Positions 10,829 through 22,124 of a DNA stretch of 25,745 nucleotides are shown here, piece after piece. The stretch is from contig JBBPTG010000312.1 in the NCBI GenBank assembly GCA_038093975.1, positions 1 to 25,745 on the forward strand. Reading direction: 5' to 3'. Made by a program: the position numbers and the translations under genes. How positions within the stretch are numbered: position 1 is the stretch's first letter; each line of letters starts with the position of its first letter. The stretch is from Chalciporus piperatus. Taxonomy: Eukaryota; Basidiomycota; Agaricomycetes; Boletales; Boletaceae. A model generated the notes under the pieces. It was not told the DNA's origin. It was given only the letters and a program-made list of their open reading frames with translations, and searched no databases.

Positions 10829-11531
10829 GAGGCTCACGTTTCTGGATCGGGATGGGTCTTGCTTGAGAGTGAATGCAAAGGCTGAAGCGGCTGGAAACGA
10901 GAATGCCCTCAGGGCTTTTGTAAGAGTGCGAGTGCGTGAAAACAGGGTTAATATTGCGGCAAGTAGAAGGAAACAGATCAGTGAAATGATTCAGCACGAG
11001 AACAGAGTATGGTCATCACGTGATTTATCTCTCTAATCACGGGGCGAATCTGACTCATCGCAGCTCTGAACTAACCGTTGTATCGCCGCTGATCGACAAA
11101 TGTGCTACCTGGTTGAGCATACTGATCTACAGTTTAAGCGGGCCATTATGGTCCAGGACCATGATGGCGACCCAACATAGCGAGTCCAAGTAATCTCGAA
11201 CCACCTGCAGTCGTACTAGGAACCGGGCTGGCGCCCGAAACTTAGGCTTCCGGGTAGGTTCACTCTTTTCGTGTCGCTTAAGTAGAGTCACCTGGCCAAC
11301 GAAAGACTCGCAAAGTGCGTAGAAACAACAATGTAAATGATCAATATGGCTTCGTCACTGACCCTGTTCCTCTGCAGCCTTCGCAGGGGTTCTAATCAGT
11401 GGTGCAACTTGAAGTTTCAGATTTTGACCACAGCGCACCCGAAGTTCGCATGACCTTCCCAGCTCCTTACCCTGGCAAATGTGGGCGTACAGGATCAGGT
11501 TTCACACTGCACTCTGAGAGTCATCATAGTA
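10829..11531. promoter_or_regulatory. Divergent promoter region of thioredoxin reductase and membrane protein
   Basis: About 700 bases between two divergently transcribed genes. It holds a palindromic TCACGTGA E-box-like site at 11016-11023 and a TGACTCA site at 11051-11057, the core bound by Gcn4/AP-1-type bZIP factors. Yap1-type bZIP control of TRR1 is established in yeasts, but Yap1 prefers TTAC/GTAA half-sites, so a role here is only inferred. No gene is seen. Confidence 0.35.
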
Positions 11532-12899
11532 ATGGCTCCTCCCAACATTAACATCACTACAGCCTTCTTGACTGGTCTCGTCGCATTCTCTTTGTTCTAT
11601 GGTGAGTTCCTCAGACTTGCAACTCCTCATTGAGCCCGCTCACGAATTCCTTCAACACAGGAATATATTTTGTTCTTTTCCTTGGGAGTATTTACGTGTT
11701 CTACTTCAAGAAGCGGTCAGTGCAAGTAAAATATATTATCCTTGGCGGGACCATTTTGCAATTCGTTTTGATCACGACCTGGTCTGTTATGTTCTCTCAC
11801 ACAGCGATATTTATTCTCTGCTAACGACCTGGTCCAGCTACGGAATTCGCTGGGCCCGAATATACACGGCCTTTATCACGAACGGGGATAAACCCGAAGG
11901 CCCTCTTCTCTTCTTTGCCCAGCTCAATGACTGGTGTGTTTTGTATTGGATTTTCTAAGTATTCCGTGTTATTCATGTTCTTGCAGGCGGGAAATCTCTA
12001 GCACGGCCATCTGGGCGATGACAAGCGCGCTCGGGGATATTATGTTTGTAAGCATTTTTTAGCTCAGACACCACACCCTCGCATGGCTAATCGAGCGGTT
12101 AGATCTATCGATTGTACATGGTGTGGGACAGTAAAATTATTCCCTGTCTTCTACCGTTCGCGTTTCTCATAGGAAGTTTGAGTATGCTGCATTGTTCGTG
12201 TCTGTTACTTCCCGATTATTGATCACCTCCATAGCGTCGACGGTTGGCCTGCTCGTCATTCTTAACAAGCCGCTTACGACGGTGTACACGACTGTGCTTA
12301 CTCATTGGGTCTGGGCATTCCTCAGCTTCACCCTGGCTCAGGACATCGTCGTCACTTTGCTCATCATTGTTCGGATATGGCGAATCAATGTCCAGAGTGC
12401 TAAATTCGCCAGCGGACGCGGTCTTTGGTCGGTCATCATTGTCCTATTGGAAAGTGGAGCACTGTATAGCTTCTCTATGCTCATCTTCCTCGTGGTATGT
12501 GCCGTTCCAACACCCATTATAGCTGACTCGATCTCCTGTAGACTTACGTGTGTCAAAACAATGCGGCGATTGTATGTCTTCAACCTCTGGCGCGTTTTCC
12601 CTCTCAACATAGCTTCACCCGCAGATCATGACGGACCTGGTCATGCCGGTCATGGGCATCACTTTCGACCTCATCATAGGTCACCTCATCGACACTCAAG
12701 CATTTTCATTCTAGTTCGTATGGGCCTCGGCCTCACCACAGGTGACACAACAGTGCACGGCAGCAGCAGAGGGAAGAACACCACCATCCAGTTCGTCCAG
12801 ACCGGTGTCACGGCCCAGGCCTATCCCCTTGACAGTTACGGAGATAACCAGGTTGACAATACACCACTGACTGATGTAAATTTGTACGAGTACGCCTAG
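11532..12899 (+). CDS. Seven-helix integral membrane protein, unknown function (9 exons)
   Basis: A multi-pass membrane protein of a type common and often multicopy in agaricomycetes; function unknown and no reaction can be assigned. Exons: 11532-11601, 11661-11781, 11838-11933, 11987-12047, 12103-12175, 12235-12494, 12542-12571, 12625-12679, 12715-12899; 316 residues. Hydrophobic segments lie at about 10-37, 46-63, 98-125, 130-153, 165-190, 208-235 and 238-257, followed by a hydrophilic tail of about 60 residues. Family-like blocks are FYGIYFVLFLGSIYVF, LGDIMFIYRLYMVW, FTLAQDIVVTLLIIVRIW and FDLIIVRMGLGL. The intron at 12680-12714 is only 35 nt. The 12176-12234 intron could be read through upstream of the next exon in one frame, but its removal restores the expected spacing between helices 4 and 5. 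The layout resembles fungal GPCR-like proteins, but I see no receptor-specific motif. Confidence 0.82.
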
Positions 12900-13528
12900 A
12901 CGTCGGACTGGCTTCCTGTAAACCGAGTGACGGGTCGACGATCTGTCACGGGAATGGCTTTTTGGCCATTGCCGCATTGCATAGAGGCAGCGGGCATGTC
13001 TCGTGGCAGTAGGCTTGCAGACGTTTAGTTATAAATATAGAAGGTGCTGCCTCCCCCCAAAAAGTTTCGAAATCATCTCAGCTCGAGCAAGTCGTTGTGA
13101 GTCGATCTCTGGATATCATACACTATGCGCGGGTCCCAAAGCGTAGCAAACCCTCCGTCTTACACCACCAGCCCAAGTAATGACGGCCGACTGTGAGTGC
13201 GACTGATCTACCTTTGGATGAGAGCTCGTCAACATCTGCTTGTAATTGGACTCGGAGTCGTTCGCGCGCAACCGGGTTTCCCCATGACTGCGAGGGTCGT
13301 TTAGAGTCTCATCTTCAAATCACACCGCAAGCTGAACCCCCAAAATTTCGTGCAATCACGAGCAATTGGCCTCCCTGAATAAACTGAGCGCTGAGCATGC
13401 TCGGCCATTTGGGTTCGGACCGAGAAATAAACCCTAACCCCAGAACGAACCCTAGTGGCTTGGTAACGGTTTGGTTCCCACCCACGCCTTCACTGGTCTT
13501 CCTATCACCTCATCACTGCCAGGATACG
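12900..13528. other. Intergenic region, no gene seen
   Basis: About 630 bases between two co-oriented genes. There is an A/T-rich stretch with ATAAATATA near 13031, which may belong to the 3' end of the upstream gene or to a promoter. Nothing else is recognisable. Confidence 0.35.
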
Positions 13529-14903
13529 ATGGAGTACGACAGGAAGTCCACCGTCTCCTCTTTCTACGGTGCACGAAACACCTCCAACGACGGACCTGCA
13601 CCTTCCGGTCAGGGCAACCATTTTCTTCCTCGGGGCGCAGCCCGTCCCCGCGCAGAGTCTCAGTCATCTTTTTACGCTGACCGTCAATCCCGGACATCGC
13701 ACGATGTGCTGAATGCACAATCGGCAGGGTACAATGCATCCTCGTTCTTCGATGCAGGCAGACAAGAACCTCTCAAAGGTGGCCGTGACGAGGAGGAGGA
13801 GGCCGGTCGTCCTGAGACATGGGACGTCTTTGCGGATTTCAACAATACGGGGCCCCGGTATAGCACCGCGTTTGGTATCGGAAAACAGGAGCATACGTGA
13901 GTGGTCCGTTCTGAACGTGCTTTACATCCACGACGCTTATCATGTTTTGTGGGGCGGGAAAAGTTACCAGCAGATACCACCCATACCAGCTGCCCCTCCG
14001 CCGAAGTTGGAAAGCGTCGACAATGATAGCGCTCTTGCACCTGTCGAACTCGTGACTGTTCCTGCACTTGGAGCTGAATGGGACCGTACAGAAATGAAGC
14101 AGATGACCAAATCAGGCAGGAGAGAACTCAAGAGCGACGATCGTCGTGCAAAGTGGAAGGCTTGGAACCGTGGAGAGATAGGACTTTGCGGCACTAAATG
14201 GTTCACGAAGAAGTTCCTTGTTTTCTTCGTTTTTGCCCTGTGTGCTATGTCGGTACACTTTCTTCCAGTTATCATCAGCCTTGGTGCTTATCCTGCTCTT
14301 GCTCTGTTTGATATCGACAGTATCGCGGTCGTTCTTGCTGTCACTCTACCTCGCGTGCCAGGACTCTCATTCTATAGTAGCGCCCCGCTTGTGACCGCTA
14401 CAGGCAACTGGAACGCATCAATACCCACGGAGTTCTCACGTTTTCCCGCTAACTTTTCTTTCCCCGCTCTCGCTCAGCTTCAAGTCGACACGACGAGCAA
14501 CATCATTCCCCTTACGCTCAATCACATCAGTGCTCAAATATGGTATCCGGCCAGTAGTTTTCAAATTGGCTCTGGCTACTTTGGGCACGCAACACTCCCT
14601 GCGCATGGCTACCCTATCATCCAAGTCCCGCTCAACTTCTCATATGTCGCGCCCAATGATACGGATCCTACTTGGTTAGCATGGTATAACGCATGCAAAA
14701 ACCCAGGCACATACACGAATGGCATCAGGCCTGGTCCGTCTTTCCCCTCTATCTGGAGTCCCGGTGCTGACATGCACATTTTAGGAGTGAACTTCGAGCT
14801 CATCTTGACGATGGACATTGCAGGTCTCCCAACCACTACCACAACATCCACGCAGATAAATGCTGCGGGGTGTCCCATCCAGTTGCCCATCAACTCCGTC
14901 TAA
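13529..14903 (+). CDS. Single-pass membrane protein with LEA2-like extracytoplasmic domain
   Basis: Exons: 13529-13896, 13964-14239, 14321-14903; 408 residues. The N-terminal 200 residues are hydrophilic, Ser/Gly/Arg-rich, and probably cytosolic. One strong transmembrane helix follows KWFTKK at about 207-227 (FLVFFVFALIAVVLAVTL). The C-terminal 180 residues carry several NxS/T sequons (NAS, NFS twice, NDT), so they probably face the secretory lumen or cell exterior, giving a type II topology. The fold pattern (LTLNHISAQIWYPASSFQIG, then HGYPIIQVPLNFSY) recalls LEA14/WHy-type beta-sandwich domains of fungal membrane proteins; this is a weak inference from pattern only. The second intron (81 nt) is stop-free and a multiple of three, so intron retention would also give a full-length product, with 27 extra residues beside the helix. 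Confidence 0.8.
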
Positions 14904-15553
14904 AAAACTTTCCCTTGACCCCCTACTCTGACGTACACATTGTTATCTCCGCTTGGATACTTATCTCTGACTATTATTGTGCTGACCTTGGACTTGGGTT
15001 CTGTGGACCATCTATTCTCTTTGCGATCCATCACTGCGTGCAGCATCGCGCAGGATTACCCGCACGGACTCGGCATGCTCGACTATTTCACCCGTTACCT
15101 TCAATCCACCGTCTTTACGAGTTGCTACCGAGTACTTCGCTCTCTCGCACCCGTTCGCTCCTTCATAGATACTGATACTTTCACTCCATCGCTTCATTCT
15201 GTTTAGTTGGAGGGTCGTAATGAATTCCACGCTGTACCCTCATGTATGATACTTCCTCGGCCAATACAGATAACAAAAAGAAAACACCTTGAGCGCTTGA
15301 GCAAGGAATTCGTATTGAGTAAAAACTATGCACCAGTAACTGGCGATACATCACTTGGCCAACCAAGGCTTCTAACTGACTGATAACCCACATACATTTG
15401 GTACCCTCGATGGGTTGCACCTGACAAGTTCGCCCAAAACGCTTGCACAGCCATCGACCTACTGTTGACTTACACATTGGGGACTCCGACGATCACGCAT
15501 TGAATTCGAACGTGAGAGGTTCGCTGTCGTCATATGATCTCGTGGAAACTGGA
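14904..15553. other. Convergent intergenic region, no gene seen
   Basis: About 650 bases between the 3' ends of two convergent genes. It must contain both 3' untranslated regions. The short open frames here show no motif, and I see no repeat. Confidence 0.4.
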
Positions 15554-16757
15554 CTATACAATGGGGCTAACAGTTTTTCCCCACCCAGCGCTCACGCCCC
15601 CATTGATGCTCTCGACGAACACCCCTGAGTAGGTCAATGCTTCCTTGTCGCCCTCTTGGACTCCATAGTGCACAACGTCGGACTGTTCCGAGGGTGGCTC
15701 CGAAGGATCGACGAGCGGCAACTGTTTCACACGTTATTTAATGCCCTCGTTAGCGGGACAGAACTGATGAGCGAAGTAAACGGAAACGGACCTTGAGCAG
15801 ACCAAAGTGATAGTCTCCCTGACCGGCAGCACCCGCGGCCGTGCTCGAGTTGTCTTCGATTCCAGTGACCGCCTCAAGTGGCTGGTCGTTGGTGGAGTAA
15901 AATACGCCAAGCGTCAAGTGGGTCCAATCAATCTGGACTGCGAAGTTGTGCCAATCGCCTGAAGTGAACGGTGTTTCGAACAGGAGATCGAGAGCATGGT
16001 TCCTGACTTTTAGGTAGTGGGCGTCAGCAACCGGTAAAGGTCCTGTAGGATTGGTGAAGGGTGAGCCTGCAAAGTGAAACGATCATTCAGCGAGGTTCTA
16101 TGACTGGTACAGAAACTTTACCTAGCTGGATCTCAAAAACGTGGCTACCGTCATTAGGTTCAATCCACACGATTTGATACTCGTGAGTCATGTTCAACGG
16201 AAGTTGATCATCCACGCGAATGGAAACGTGGAAAACGGTTGTGCCGACGTCGGTAATGCCATTGAGAGCTGTGTGGTTGTTGTTCTTTTGAGCGATCAGC
16301 TCAGTACGGCGGAAGCCCCTCTGTGGGTTTGGTGGATTCCCGCCCGGCACGAAGATCGAGGTGTTGTCGATGGAAATCGTCATTGGTTGTTCGACGGGAT
16401 AAGACAGGATCGGTAGTGGCAACACCGGAACGAGATATTTGTTCCAAAGGGGAGTGGGATTGAGCGAGTGTCCCAGGAGGGTCGTATACTGTCCAGAAAC
16501 TGGTTAGGGCTTTGGTTTGCTGCACCTAAACTGGAGTGCTCACATATGTAGCATTCTCCGTGCTTCCCTTGACAACCCTTTGGAGAAATATTGAGCAAAA
16601 TCAAGGTCGTTAGAAGCCAAACGACGCACGTTAAGTATGGGTCCACGGAGCTGTTCAAGTCAAAACCCGTGTAACTGTATGGTGCCCGACCGTCATATAT
16701 GATGGGAGTCGCGGTGACGGACGCCACCAGGCACAACAAGGAGAGCAGATGAAGCAT
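15554..16757 (-). CDS. Secreted glycoside hydrolase family 131 protein
   Basis: GH131 enzymes are fungal beta-glucanases with exo-beta-1,3/1,6 and endo-beta-1,4 activities, acting outside the cell on cell-wall or plant glucans. Exons on the minus strand: 16757-16630, 16577-16544, 16488-16122, 16066-15792, 15721-15554; 323 residues. Signal peptide MLHLLSLLCLVASVTA, then GRAPYSYTGFDLNSS, YTTLLGHSLNPTPLW, FVPGGNPPNPQRGFRRTEL, THEYQIVWIEPNDGSHVFEI, DWHNFAVQIDWTHLTLGVFY, GDYHFGLLKLPL and SDVVHYGVQEG, which are the GH131 N-terminal-domain blocks in order. The ATG at 16757 is preferred; the in-frame codon nine bases upstream is GTG. The protein ends soon after GVFVESINGG, so no carbohydrate-binding module or anchor is appended. 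The exon 16577-16544 (34 nt) is needed to complete the PYLTVVKGSTENATY segment. The gene looks intact. Confidence 0.92.
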
Positions 16758-17065
16758 CACGATCACCGAAACTTGAACGCAGAGAAGAACTTGGCAATGC
16801 GATTGACAATACCATCGGATCAGTACTTGCAGAATATTTGTTGTTAAATACGTCGGCGTCGATTCGGAGAAACATCGGTCTCAACACCATGGAGAAAAGT
16901 CCCATTCCGTCGGCGAATGAATCCCCGAGGTTACTGAGGGAAGCTGTCAGATGACCGACAGCATCAGGAAGAGTGGACGGGGTGTCGCTTGTACCTTATA
17001 GATGACAAGAAACGTTGATGAAGAGGGTCTAATAAAGGTTTCAGCTGGCTATACTATTGGTTTTT
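16758..17065. other. Short intergenic region upstream of GH131
   Basis: About 300 bases between the GH131 start and the 3' end of the next minus-strand gene. It must serve as the GH131 promoter. No TATA element or other motif is clear. Confidence 0.35.
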
Positions 17066-17998
17066 TTAGCTGAACGCAATGTCATCGATATCTGCAATAT
17101 CATGGTTGGCATGGCGGACGGGCACTTTGAAGCGCACCGGGCGCATCCCCGGACGCAGGAGGATACAGGTAATGCCCTCAAGAAACTCAAACTTCTCCTC
17201 TCCAAGTAGGATATCCTTCTGATCGATGCCGAAATTTTGCTCGAGTGAGTATACGCGCCCGGTGCCAGTTGGCAGCCAAGGTGTGCTACTATCCGGGACC
17301 ACCCAGAGCTCATACTCAAACGGCGAGTTGACAGGTTCACCTGTTTCAGTGCGAATGAAGTCGAGGCGATAGTGATGTTTCAGTTCAAGACCCTTGCCCC
17401 AGATGCGAAGTGAGTAATCGGAATGAGGGATAGGTCGGATGTGAACATCATCGTCGCCGGGAGAGGGTTTCATCCGTAAACCTTTGAGCATTTCGCCACA
17501 AAGCAGGGATGGTGGGATACATACCCCGGTGGGTGTGTCCCGCGAGTCCAAGAGCTCAGTGGCCTCCCGCATGATCTGCGCTCGGGCGCGGCCATCGATC
17601 ACTTGCTCAGCAGTGAATCGTGAATGATCACCCTCAAGATAGCTGTCCGAAAATGCATAGAAGTCACCGTAACCGTCCTTGAACGAACGAGAAGCTAGAA
17701 CCAGGATGTCCCAGTCGTGACGGGGATGGATATTTGGATAGAAACGGTTGCATATCACCGAATACGATTCGCGAACGGTTTCTGGTTGTGTGCTAATAGG
17801 TGACCGTGATGGCGGCGAACCCGAAGGTGTTGGAGGTGAAAAGGGGCTGCTAGGTGTGGCTCGCTCCTCCTTTGGGGAATTGCGCAGACTCAAACGTACT
17901 AAATCCTACAAAAGGAATTGGTACTGTGAGCATATATCAGAATATATAGAGGCCATGCCACTGACTGAATACAAGGTAGAGGGTGTTCTCGATGCCAT
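17066..17998 (-). CDS. Protein of unknown function (2 exons)
   Basis: I do not recognise this family. The long exon 17905-17066 has a coding-like composition. No ATG lies near its 5' end, so I added a small first exon 17998-17966 (MASRTPSTLYS) joined in phase by a 60-nt intron with donor GTCAGT and acceptor TTTTGTAG, giving 290 residues. The first 40 residues are Ser/Pro-rich and probably disordered. The rest looks globular, with aromatic and acidic blocks such as RHDWDILVLASRSFKDGYGD, YELWVVPDSSTPWLPTG and a C-terminal strand-rich stretch (ITCILLRPGMRPVRFKVPV). No transmembrane segment, signal peptide or catalytic motif is visible. The first exon is less certain than the second. Confidence 0.65.
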
Positions 17999-18521
17999 GA
18001 TGACGCTTATACTGGTTGACGATGGGAAGGGGTAGTTAGGGGTAGTTCTAGGATCCGGACGGTTGGAGCGGAGCTTTATTACATAAAACAGAACGCGCAG
18101 TGACCCATTCCAAGCAACACCGATTGCACTAGCGACACTACAAGGCTAGAGCTCTATCGAACTTGAAGTTTCAGCCTGACTATTCGGCACCAAGATTGTA
18201 GGCTCAGCAAGGGCCGGAGAGGCTGGAAAATTTCGCCTGGTTTCAATGCGTAAGTATAGTGATACGGGAGAGGAAAGAGCTTCCAGTGCTCGTACAAGTT
18301 TGGCGCCGCAGGCTGGTCGATTTATCGAGTGGTTTCAAGTTGCTGAGGTATTTCCGAGCCACTCAGTGCACTGGAAGTTATCCGCCGAAGAGACCAGTGA
18401 GGGACCGAAATATATACTTTGCAAGTTATGAATCGAAACTGATAAGTGACCAAAAGGTAAAGAGAAAGATCTAGTGTGATACTATACGAATAACTTGTAA
18501 TAACTTGTACCGCCCCACATT
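17999..18521. other. Intergenic region, no gene seen
   Basis: About 520 bases between the unknown gene and the 3' end of the F-box gene, both on the minus strand. Short open frames only. TAACTTGTAATAACTTGTA at 18491-18509 is a small direct repeat of a 10-base unit. Confidence 0.4.
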
Positions 18522-20298
18522 TCAACTGGAAGCATGATCCATGGCAGCCAAATTGACTTCCTCGCTCTCCTTAGCATCCATGCTGAGGTCCTCTCCTCTG
18601 CTTTTATCAATCCGCCCACCTAGCGCACAAGTGCATTGGTATACAACTGCCAACTCCTCGAGCAATTGCTCGCGCGCCTCCTTCATCGCGTTCTGCATCG
18701 TCGTCTCCTTCAGCTTAGCGTAGAGTTTGGACATCGACCTTACAACCGTCCACGCATCCCTCCTCGAACCTGGCGGAGGCGACGTCGTCGGCATCTCCTG
18801 CGTATAGAGGGTACCAAGTTTAGGAAACAGTTGTCCAACCAGACTTGCCACCTGTGCCGCGTTCTTCATCGAACACGTCGATCCACCGACATCGAAGAAG
18901 TCGACCTGGTGGTTCGCCCAATGATAGGGAACAGGCGCTGTCAGAGGGGCTAACGTGTCGAAGACGAGTCCAAGAACGCGAAGTCGTTGACAGTGTTGCG
19001 CAACGTACGCGACGCCGTACATGGTCATTTTTGAATGGACCAGTGCACATTCGTGGGTAATCCAGTCCTGCCCCGTACCAATCTTGAGTTCTTGGAGATG
19101 TGGCCAGCTCTGGGCGATACGTATGGCCTTCTCGTCGTCGAGAAGAGGGGTGAAGAAGTTCTCGAGGAGGAGCGAAGTGAGGTTTTTGAACCGGAAGAGA
19201 GGGTCGAGAGAGTTCGCATGGAGCTCGAAGGCCGGTTCGGCAAAGGACTTGTCGTCGATGATAAACTTGAATTCGCGAAGCTTTTCGTTGTCACAGGATT
19301 TCGCGAGTTGTTTGAAGAACGGTCCGACATACGAACCAGGAACAACATGCCAGAGCTCGATGCATACTATTTCGGGGGAGAGACGAAGCCAGCGCATGTA
19401 TTCAGCTGCTTTGTCGAGTCTGGGTCCACAGAGTCCAAAACGGGTGAGGCTCGGAAGGAATGTGCCGTCCACCTTGTCCCATACGTTGTGTGCGGGGAGG
19501 GAGATATTAAATATCTCCAGCGAAGGCAATTTCATCAGGTGTTTCATCGCCTTGTCGTTCAGTACGCCGACGTTGAGAGAGGTCAGCTTATCTGACTTGC
19601 AAACGTATTCGGAAATACGAGCGGAGACGTCAGTTGGGGGCTGGAAACAATGAAACTCCTTGAGGTCGGGAAAGTGTTTGTCGAGGAAAGATACAAGGGA
19701 CGTTTTGCATTGTGGCCACTTTGGTCCCGTGAGGTGGAGGGACACGAGCGTGCGCGGGACGAGGTATCGGAGAAACGGCATGACTTCGTCGCCATCTCCT
19801 TCCCATGCGACGAACTTCAGATTCGGCAAGAGGGCACTTCCCGGCTCGCAAGGAAAATTGCTGAGGATGCGCAAAGCCTCCTCGTGCGAGATAGGCCGCC
19901 GTAGACGGTATGCTAGAGCGCGTACTCGCCGCGCGTACTTCTGGAAGACAACAAAGTCTTCCGGACCCACAGCATTCTGGGCAAACTGGATACAGAACTT
20001 ATCAGCGCCGACCTTCCGATCGATGAGAGAAGCTGCTCACGAGGTTACCCTCGGGCCGCCTGTCGATACCCATTGGCAAGCAATCAAGAAGAGGGCAGAG
20101 AGAATCTATGTCATACCACAGCGCATCCAGAGCTTTTTCTGTGAAGGTTTTGCAAGTGAGAGCAAGGCTAAGGAGCGTCAACCTCAGCTGCCTTATTGGA
20201 TGGGTACCGTTCGTCTTGATTTCCTCGTGCAAGGCCATGTGCCTCAACTGAGTGAAGATCATGGAGACGATCTCCGCCACCTGAAAACACCTGTGCAT
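18522..20298 (-). CDS. F-box-like protein with leucine-rich-repeat-type C-terminus
   Basis: F-box proteins recruit substrates to SCF ubiquitin ligases; agaricomycetes have many such genes. Exons on the minus strand: 20298-20041 and 19985-18522, joined in phase by a 55-nt intron (donor GTGAGC, branch-like CTGAT, acceptor TATCCAG); 573 residues. The N-terminus CFQVAEIVSMIFTQL then LTLLSLALTCKTFTEKALDA and LWYDIDSLCPLL is the F-box-like helix set. The segment PEDFVVFQKYARRVRAL follows, as in related proteins. The rest is a run of irregular Leu-rich units (LVSLHLTGPKW, LTSLNVGVLND, LEIFNISLP, LTSLLLENF, LRVLGLVFDTLAP) of the kind that forms a solenoid. The last 90 residues are charged and probably helical. 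The substrate cannot be inferred. Confidence 0.85.
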
Positions 20299-21481
20299 AT
20301 GAAAGCAGCTGTTTTGGAATCGGATGGTTCGTTGTTCGATTCAAGATTCAAGGTCGAACGAAGAAGTGAGAGAATAGCAACACGAAACGCCCGAAGCCGG
20401 CCAACGCGCATTTCAGCATATAAGCTCGTTCGGTTCGCTTCAACTTGAACAGCACCAGAAAGATAGAACAAGAACACGCCAGGAGCAAGGCAAGGTCTGT
20501 ATTGTTCGAGTTTGACGTCCTGTTTCAGTTTGGTAGTTCGACAACGTCGCTGAAATTGAAATAACTTACATAAAGTTACAAACCGTAAACGAAGATAAGG
20601 CCCGGGTCAACACCTTTGTCCTTTGTCCTCTAAGCAATTCCCCAGGTTATCGTCACGACGAGGTGCCTTGTTGATCTTGACTTTCACTTCAGCTTTGGAA
20701 GGAGTTCGAGGATCGTGCGGAGGAAAGAATCTGAGAGACTACTTACCAACAGGAGACGGTATCAACCCACATAGTTCGAAGGCTCTCCCCATGCCGGACG
20801 AAAAGAGAATGTTGACAGTATTTTTCACAGTTTGCAGCGTTGTTCCGAACGGCCAGCTTGGACCTTGCTTGGACCAGTGATATTACTGATATTAATGGCG
20901 GTTTCAAATCACCGCCAGCACTGTGATCCATGGACCATGACTGTGCTGTTGTTCTACCCTTGCGCCTTAGCGTTGACCGTCATTCCTTGCGACGTCCCTT
21001 GTGCTTCCTATACCTAGCTGGTGCCAGCTCCGATGGCGATGTTGCAACTCGAATGCAGGTCTCGGGATTCGCCGCTCGATTGCTGGTCATCAGCATCACG
21101 CTTACAAAAGTCAACGCGTGCCTTTCGTAGGTAAGTGGACTGTAAGTGGTCGCGTTGACCTCCGCGGGAGTTGAGAGAATATGACACAGATCAATGACAT
21201 TGTGACGTGTCGTAGGTTTCAGAGCATTTGGATGATGCAATTATCACTCGACCATGGACAGACATCGCCTCTGGATATGACGTAGACTCAAGAGCTCGTT
21301 ATCACGGATCCTCTCGCCAAAGACCCCATGTGTAAGACGCAGACTGCGATTTCTAGAGACCGACTTCTAAAAGACCAAAAGCCAATGATTCCATACCAAT
21401 CGCTACAGTCAATGCGATGATATCACGAACCTTTCGTCGCATTTGGCCTCGCGCCCCCTGGACTATCTGTGTTCTCAGTCT
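20299..21481. other. Intergenic region, no convincing gene
   Basis: About 1.2 kb. Open frames near 20623-20880 and 20980-21240 exist, but they show no motif, no splice structure and no biased composition, so I do not call them. No repeat or RNA gene is seen. Confidence 0.35.
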
Positions 21482-21721
21482 CTACACCTGTTGCACAATA
21501 TCGCGCGAGTTGCTGGATATCCAGGTAACATCTGGAGACTGCGATAACATACCCCAAGCCTTGCGAGCGGCCTCGTCGAACAATTTAATTGCAGCAGCCT
21601 GCTCCTCAGTGCCACCTGGCTCTGAGCCCTGCTCCTCACGCTTGTGGAGTTGTTCTTCGGCGACCTCTCTCGCTTCTTGTTTCAAGTTGAACGAGTTGTC
21701 TTTGGCGTTGTTGGTAGACAT
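21482..21721 (-). CDS. Possible small hydrophilic protein
   Basis: An ATG-initiated frame of 79 codons, MSTNNAKDNSFNLKQEAREV onward, rich in Glu, Gln, Lys and Ala and probably helical, with no membrane segment. Composition looks more like a real protein than the surrounding frames. A perfect GTATGT donor after AARKAWG, with a CCAG acceptor about 40 nt on, suggests the last part may be an intron and the true C-terminus may differ. I do not recognise a family. Confidence 0.35.
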   Translation of the reverse strand: MSTNNAKDNSFNLKQEAREVAEEQLHKREEQGSEPGGTEEQAAAIKLFDEAARKAWGMLSQSPDVTWISSNSRDIVQQV

Positions 21722-21893
21722 GATGAAATCTATGGTGAAGGGTGATCCTGGGTTGATCTCGACAGTTTGGCCGCCATTTTATGGCGCCCCGAACCAAGTC
21801 GAGGCTCGAATGTTTGGGGATGACATCATACGAATGGGCGAGTTGAATGATGTCACTGGCGCGGGCCAGGTCCCCACTGTGGGAATTAGTCTG

Positions 21894-22124
21894 GGTGAAA
21901 TCCACCTGGGGGATCACCTCGCGCGTAGGTGATATGCACGGGGGAACGTGGTGATCTTCGACCGGGAGGGGTGGAAATCACCCTGACACAGGTTGCTAGA
22001 AAGTAGTGTTAATCACCCATTTTTTTTGCCGAATTCACCATGTGGTGGGGAGCTGACAATGGTGATCAGCACCTGTTTAGATTGGTTTAATTCACCGCTT
22101 TTGAAGCAGGGAAAATCCCGGTGA
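21894..22124. repeat. TCACC/GGTGA-studded repeat, copy A
   Basis: Ten copies of TCACC or its complement GGTGA start at 21894, 21914, 21928, 21950, 21978, 22013, 22035, 22061, 22092 and 22120; fewer than one would be expected by chance. The part 21894-22040 aligns with 23808-23954, sharing TTGCCGAATTCACCA exactly (22026-22040) and the same positions for several motif copies. It looks like a diverged dispersed repeat; its family is unknown to me. Confidence 0.65.

Noticed and set aside
12192..12234. In-frame extension MFVSVTSRLLITSIA upstream of exon 6 of the membrane protein
   Set aside because: Frame is open only by chance; splicing 12176-12234 joins FAFLIG to STVGLLVILN with expected helix spacing and keeps the phase with exon 5.
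16758..16766. Three-residue longer N-terminus for the GH131 protein
   Set aside because: The first codon of that frame is GTG, not ATG; the ATG at 16757 starts a normal signal peptide.
17066..17893. Single-exon model of the unknown gene starting at 17893
   Set aside because: The codon at 17893 is TTG, and no ATG is near; a first exon at 17998-17966 with a good intron supplies a proper start.
20623..21240. Open frames between the F-box gene and the small minus-strand frame
   Set aside because: No motif, signal peptide, splice structure or biased composition to support a gene.
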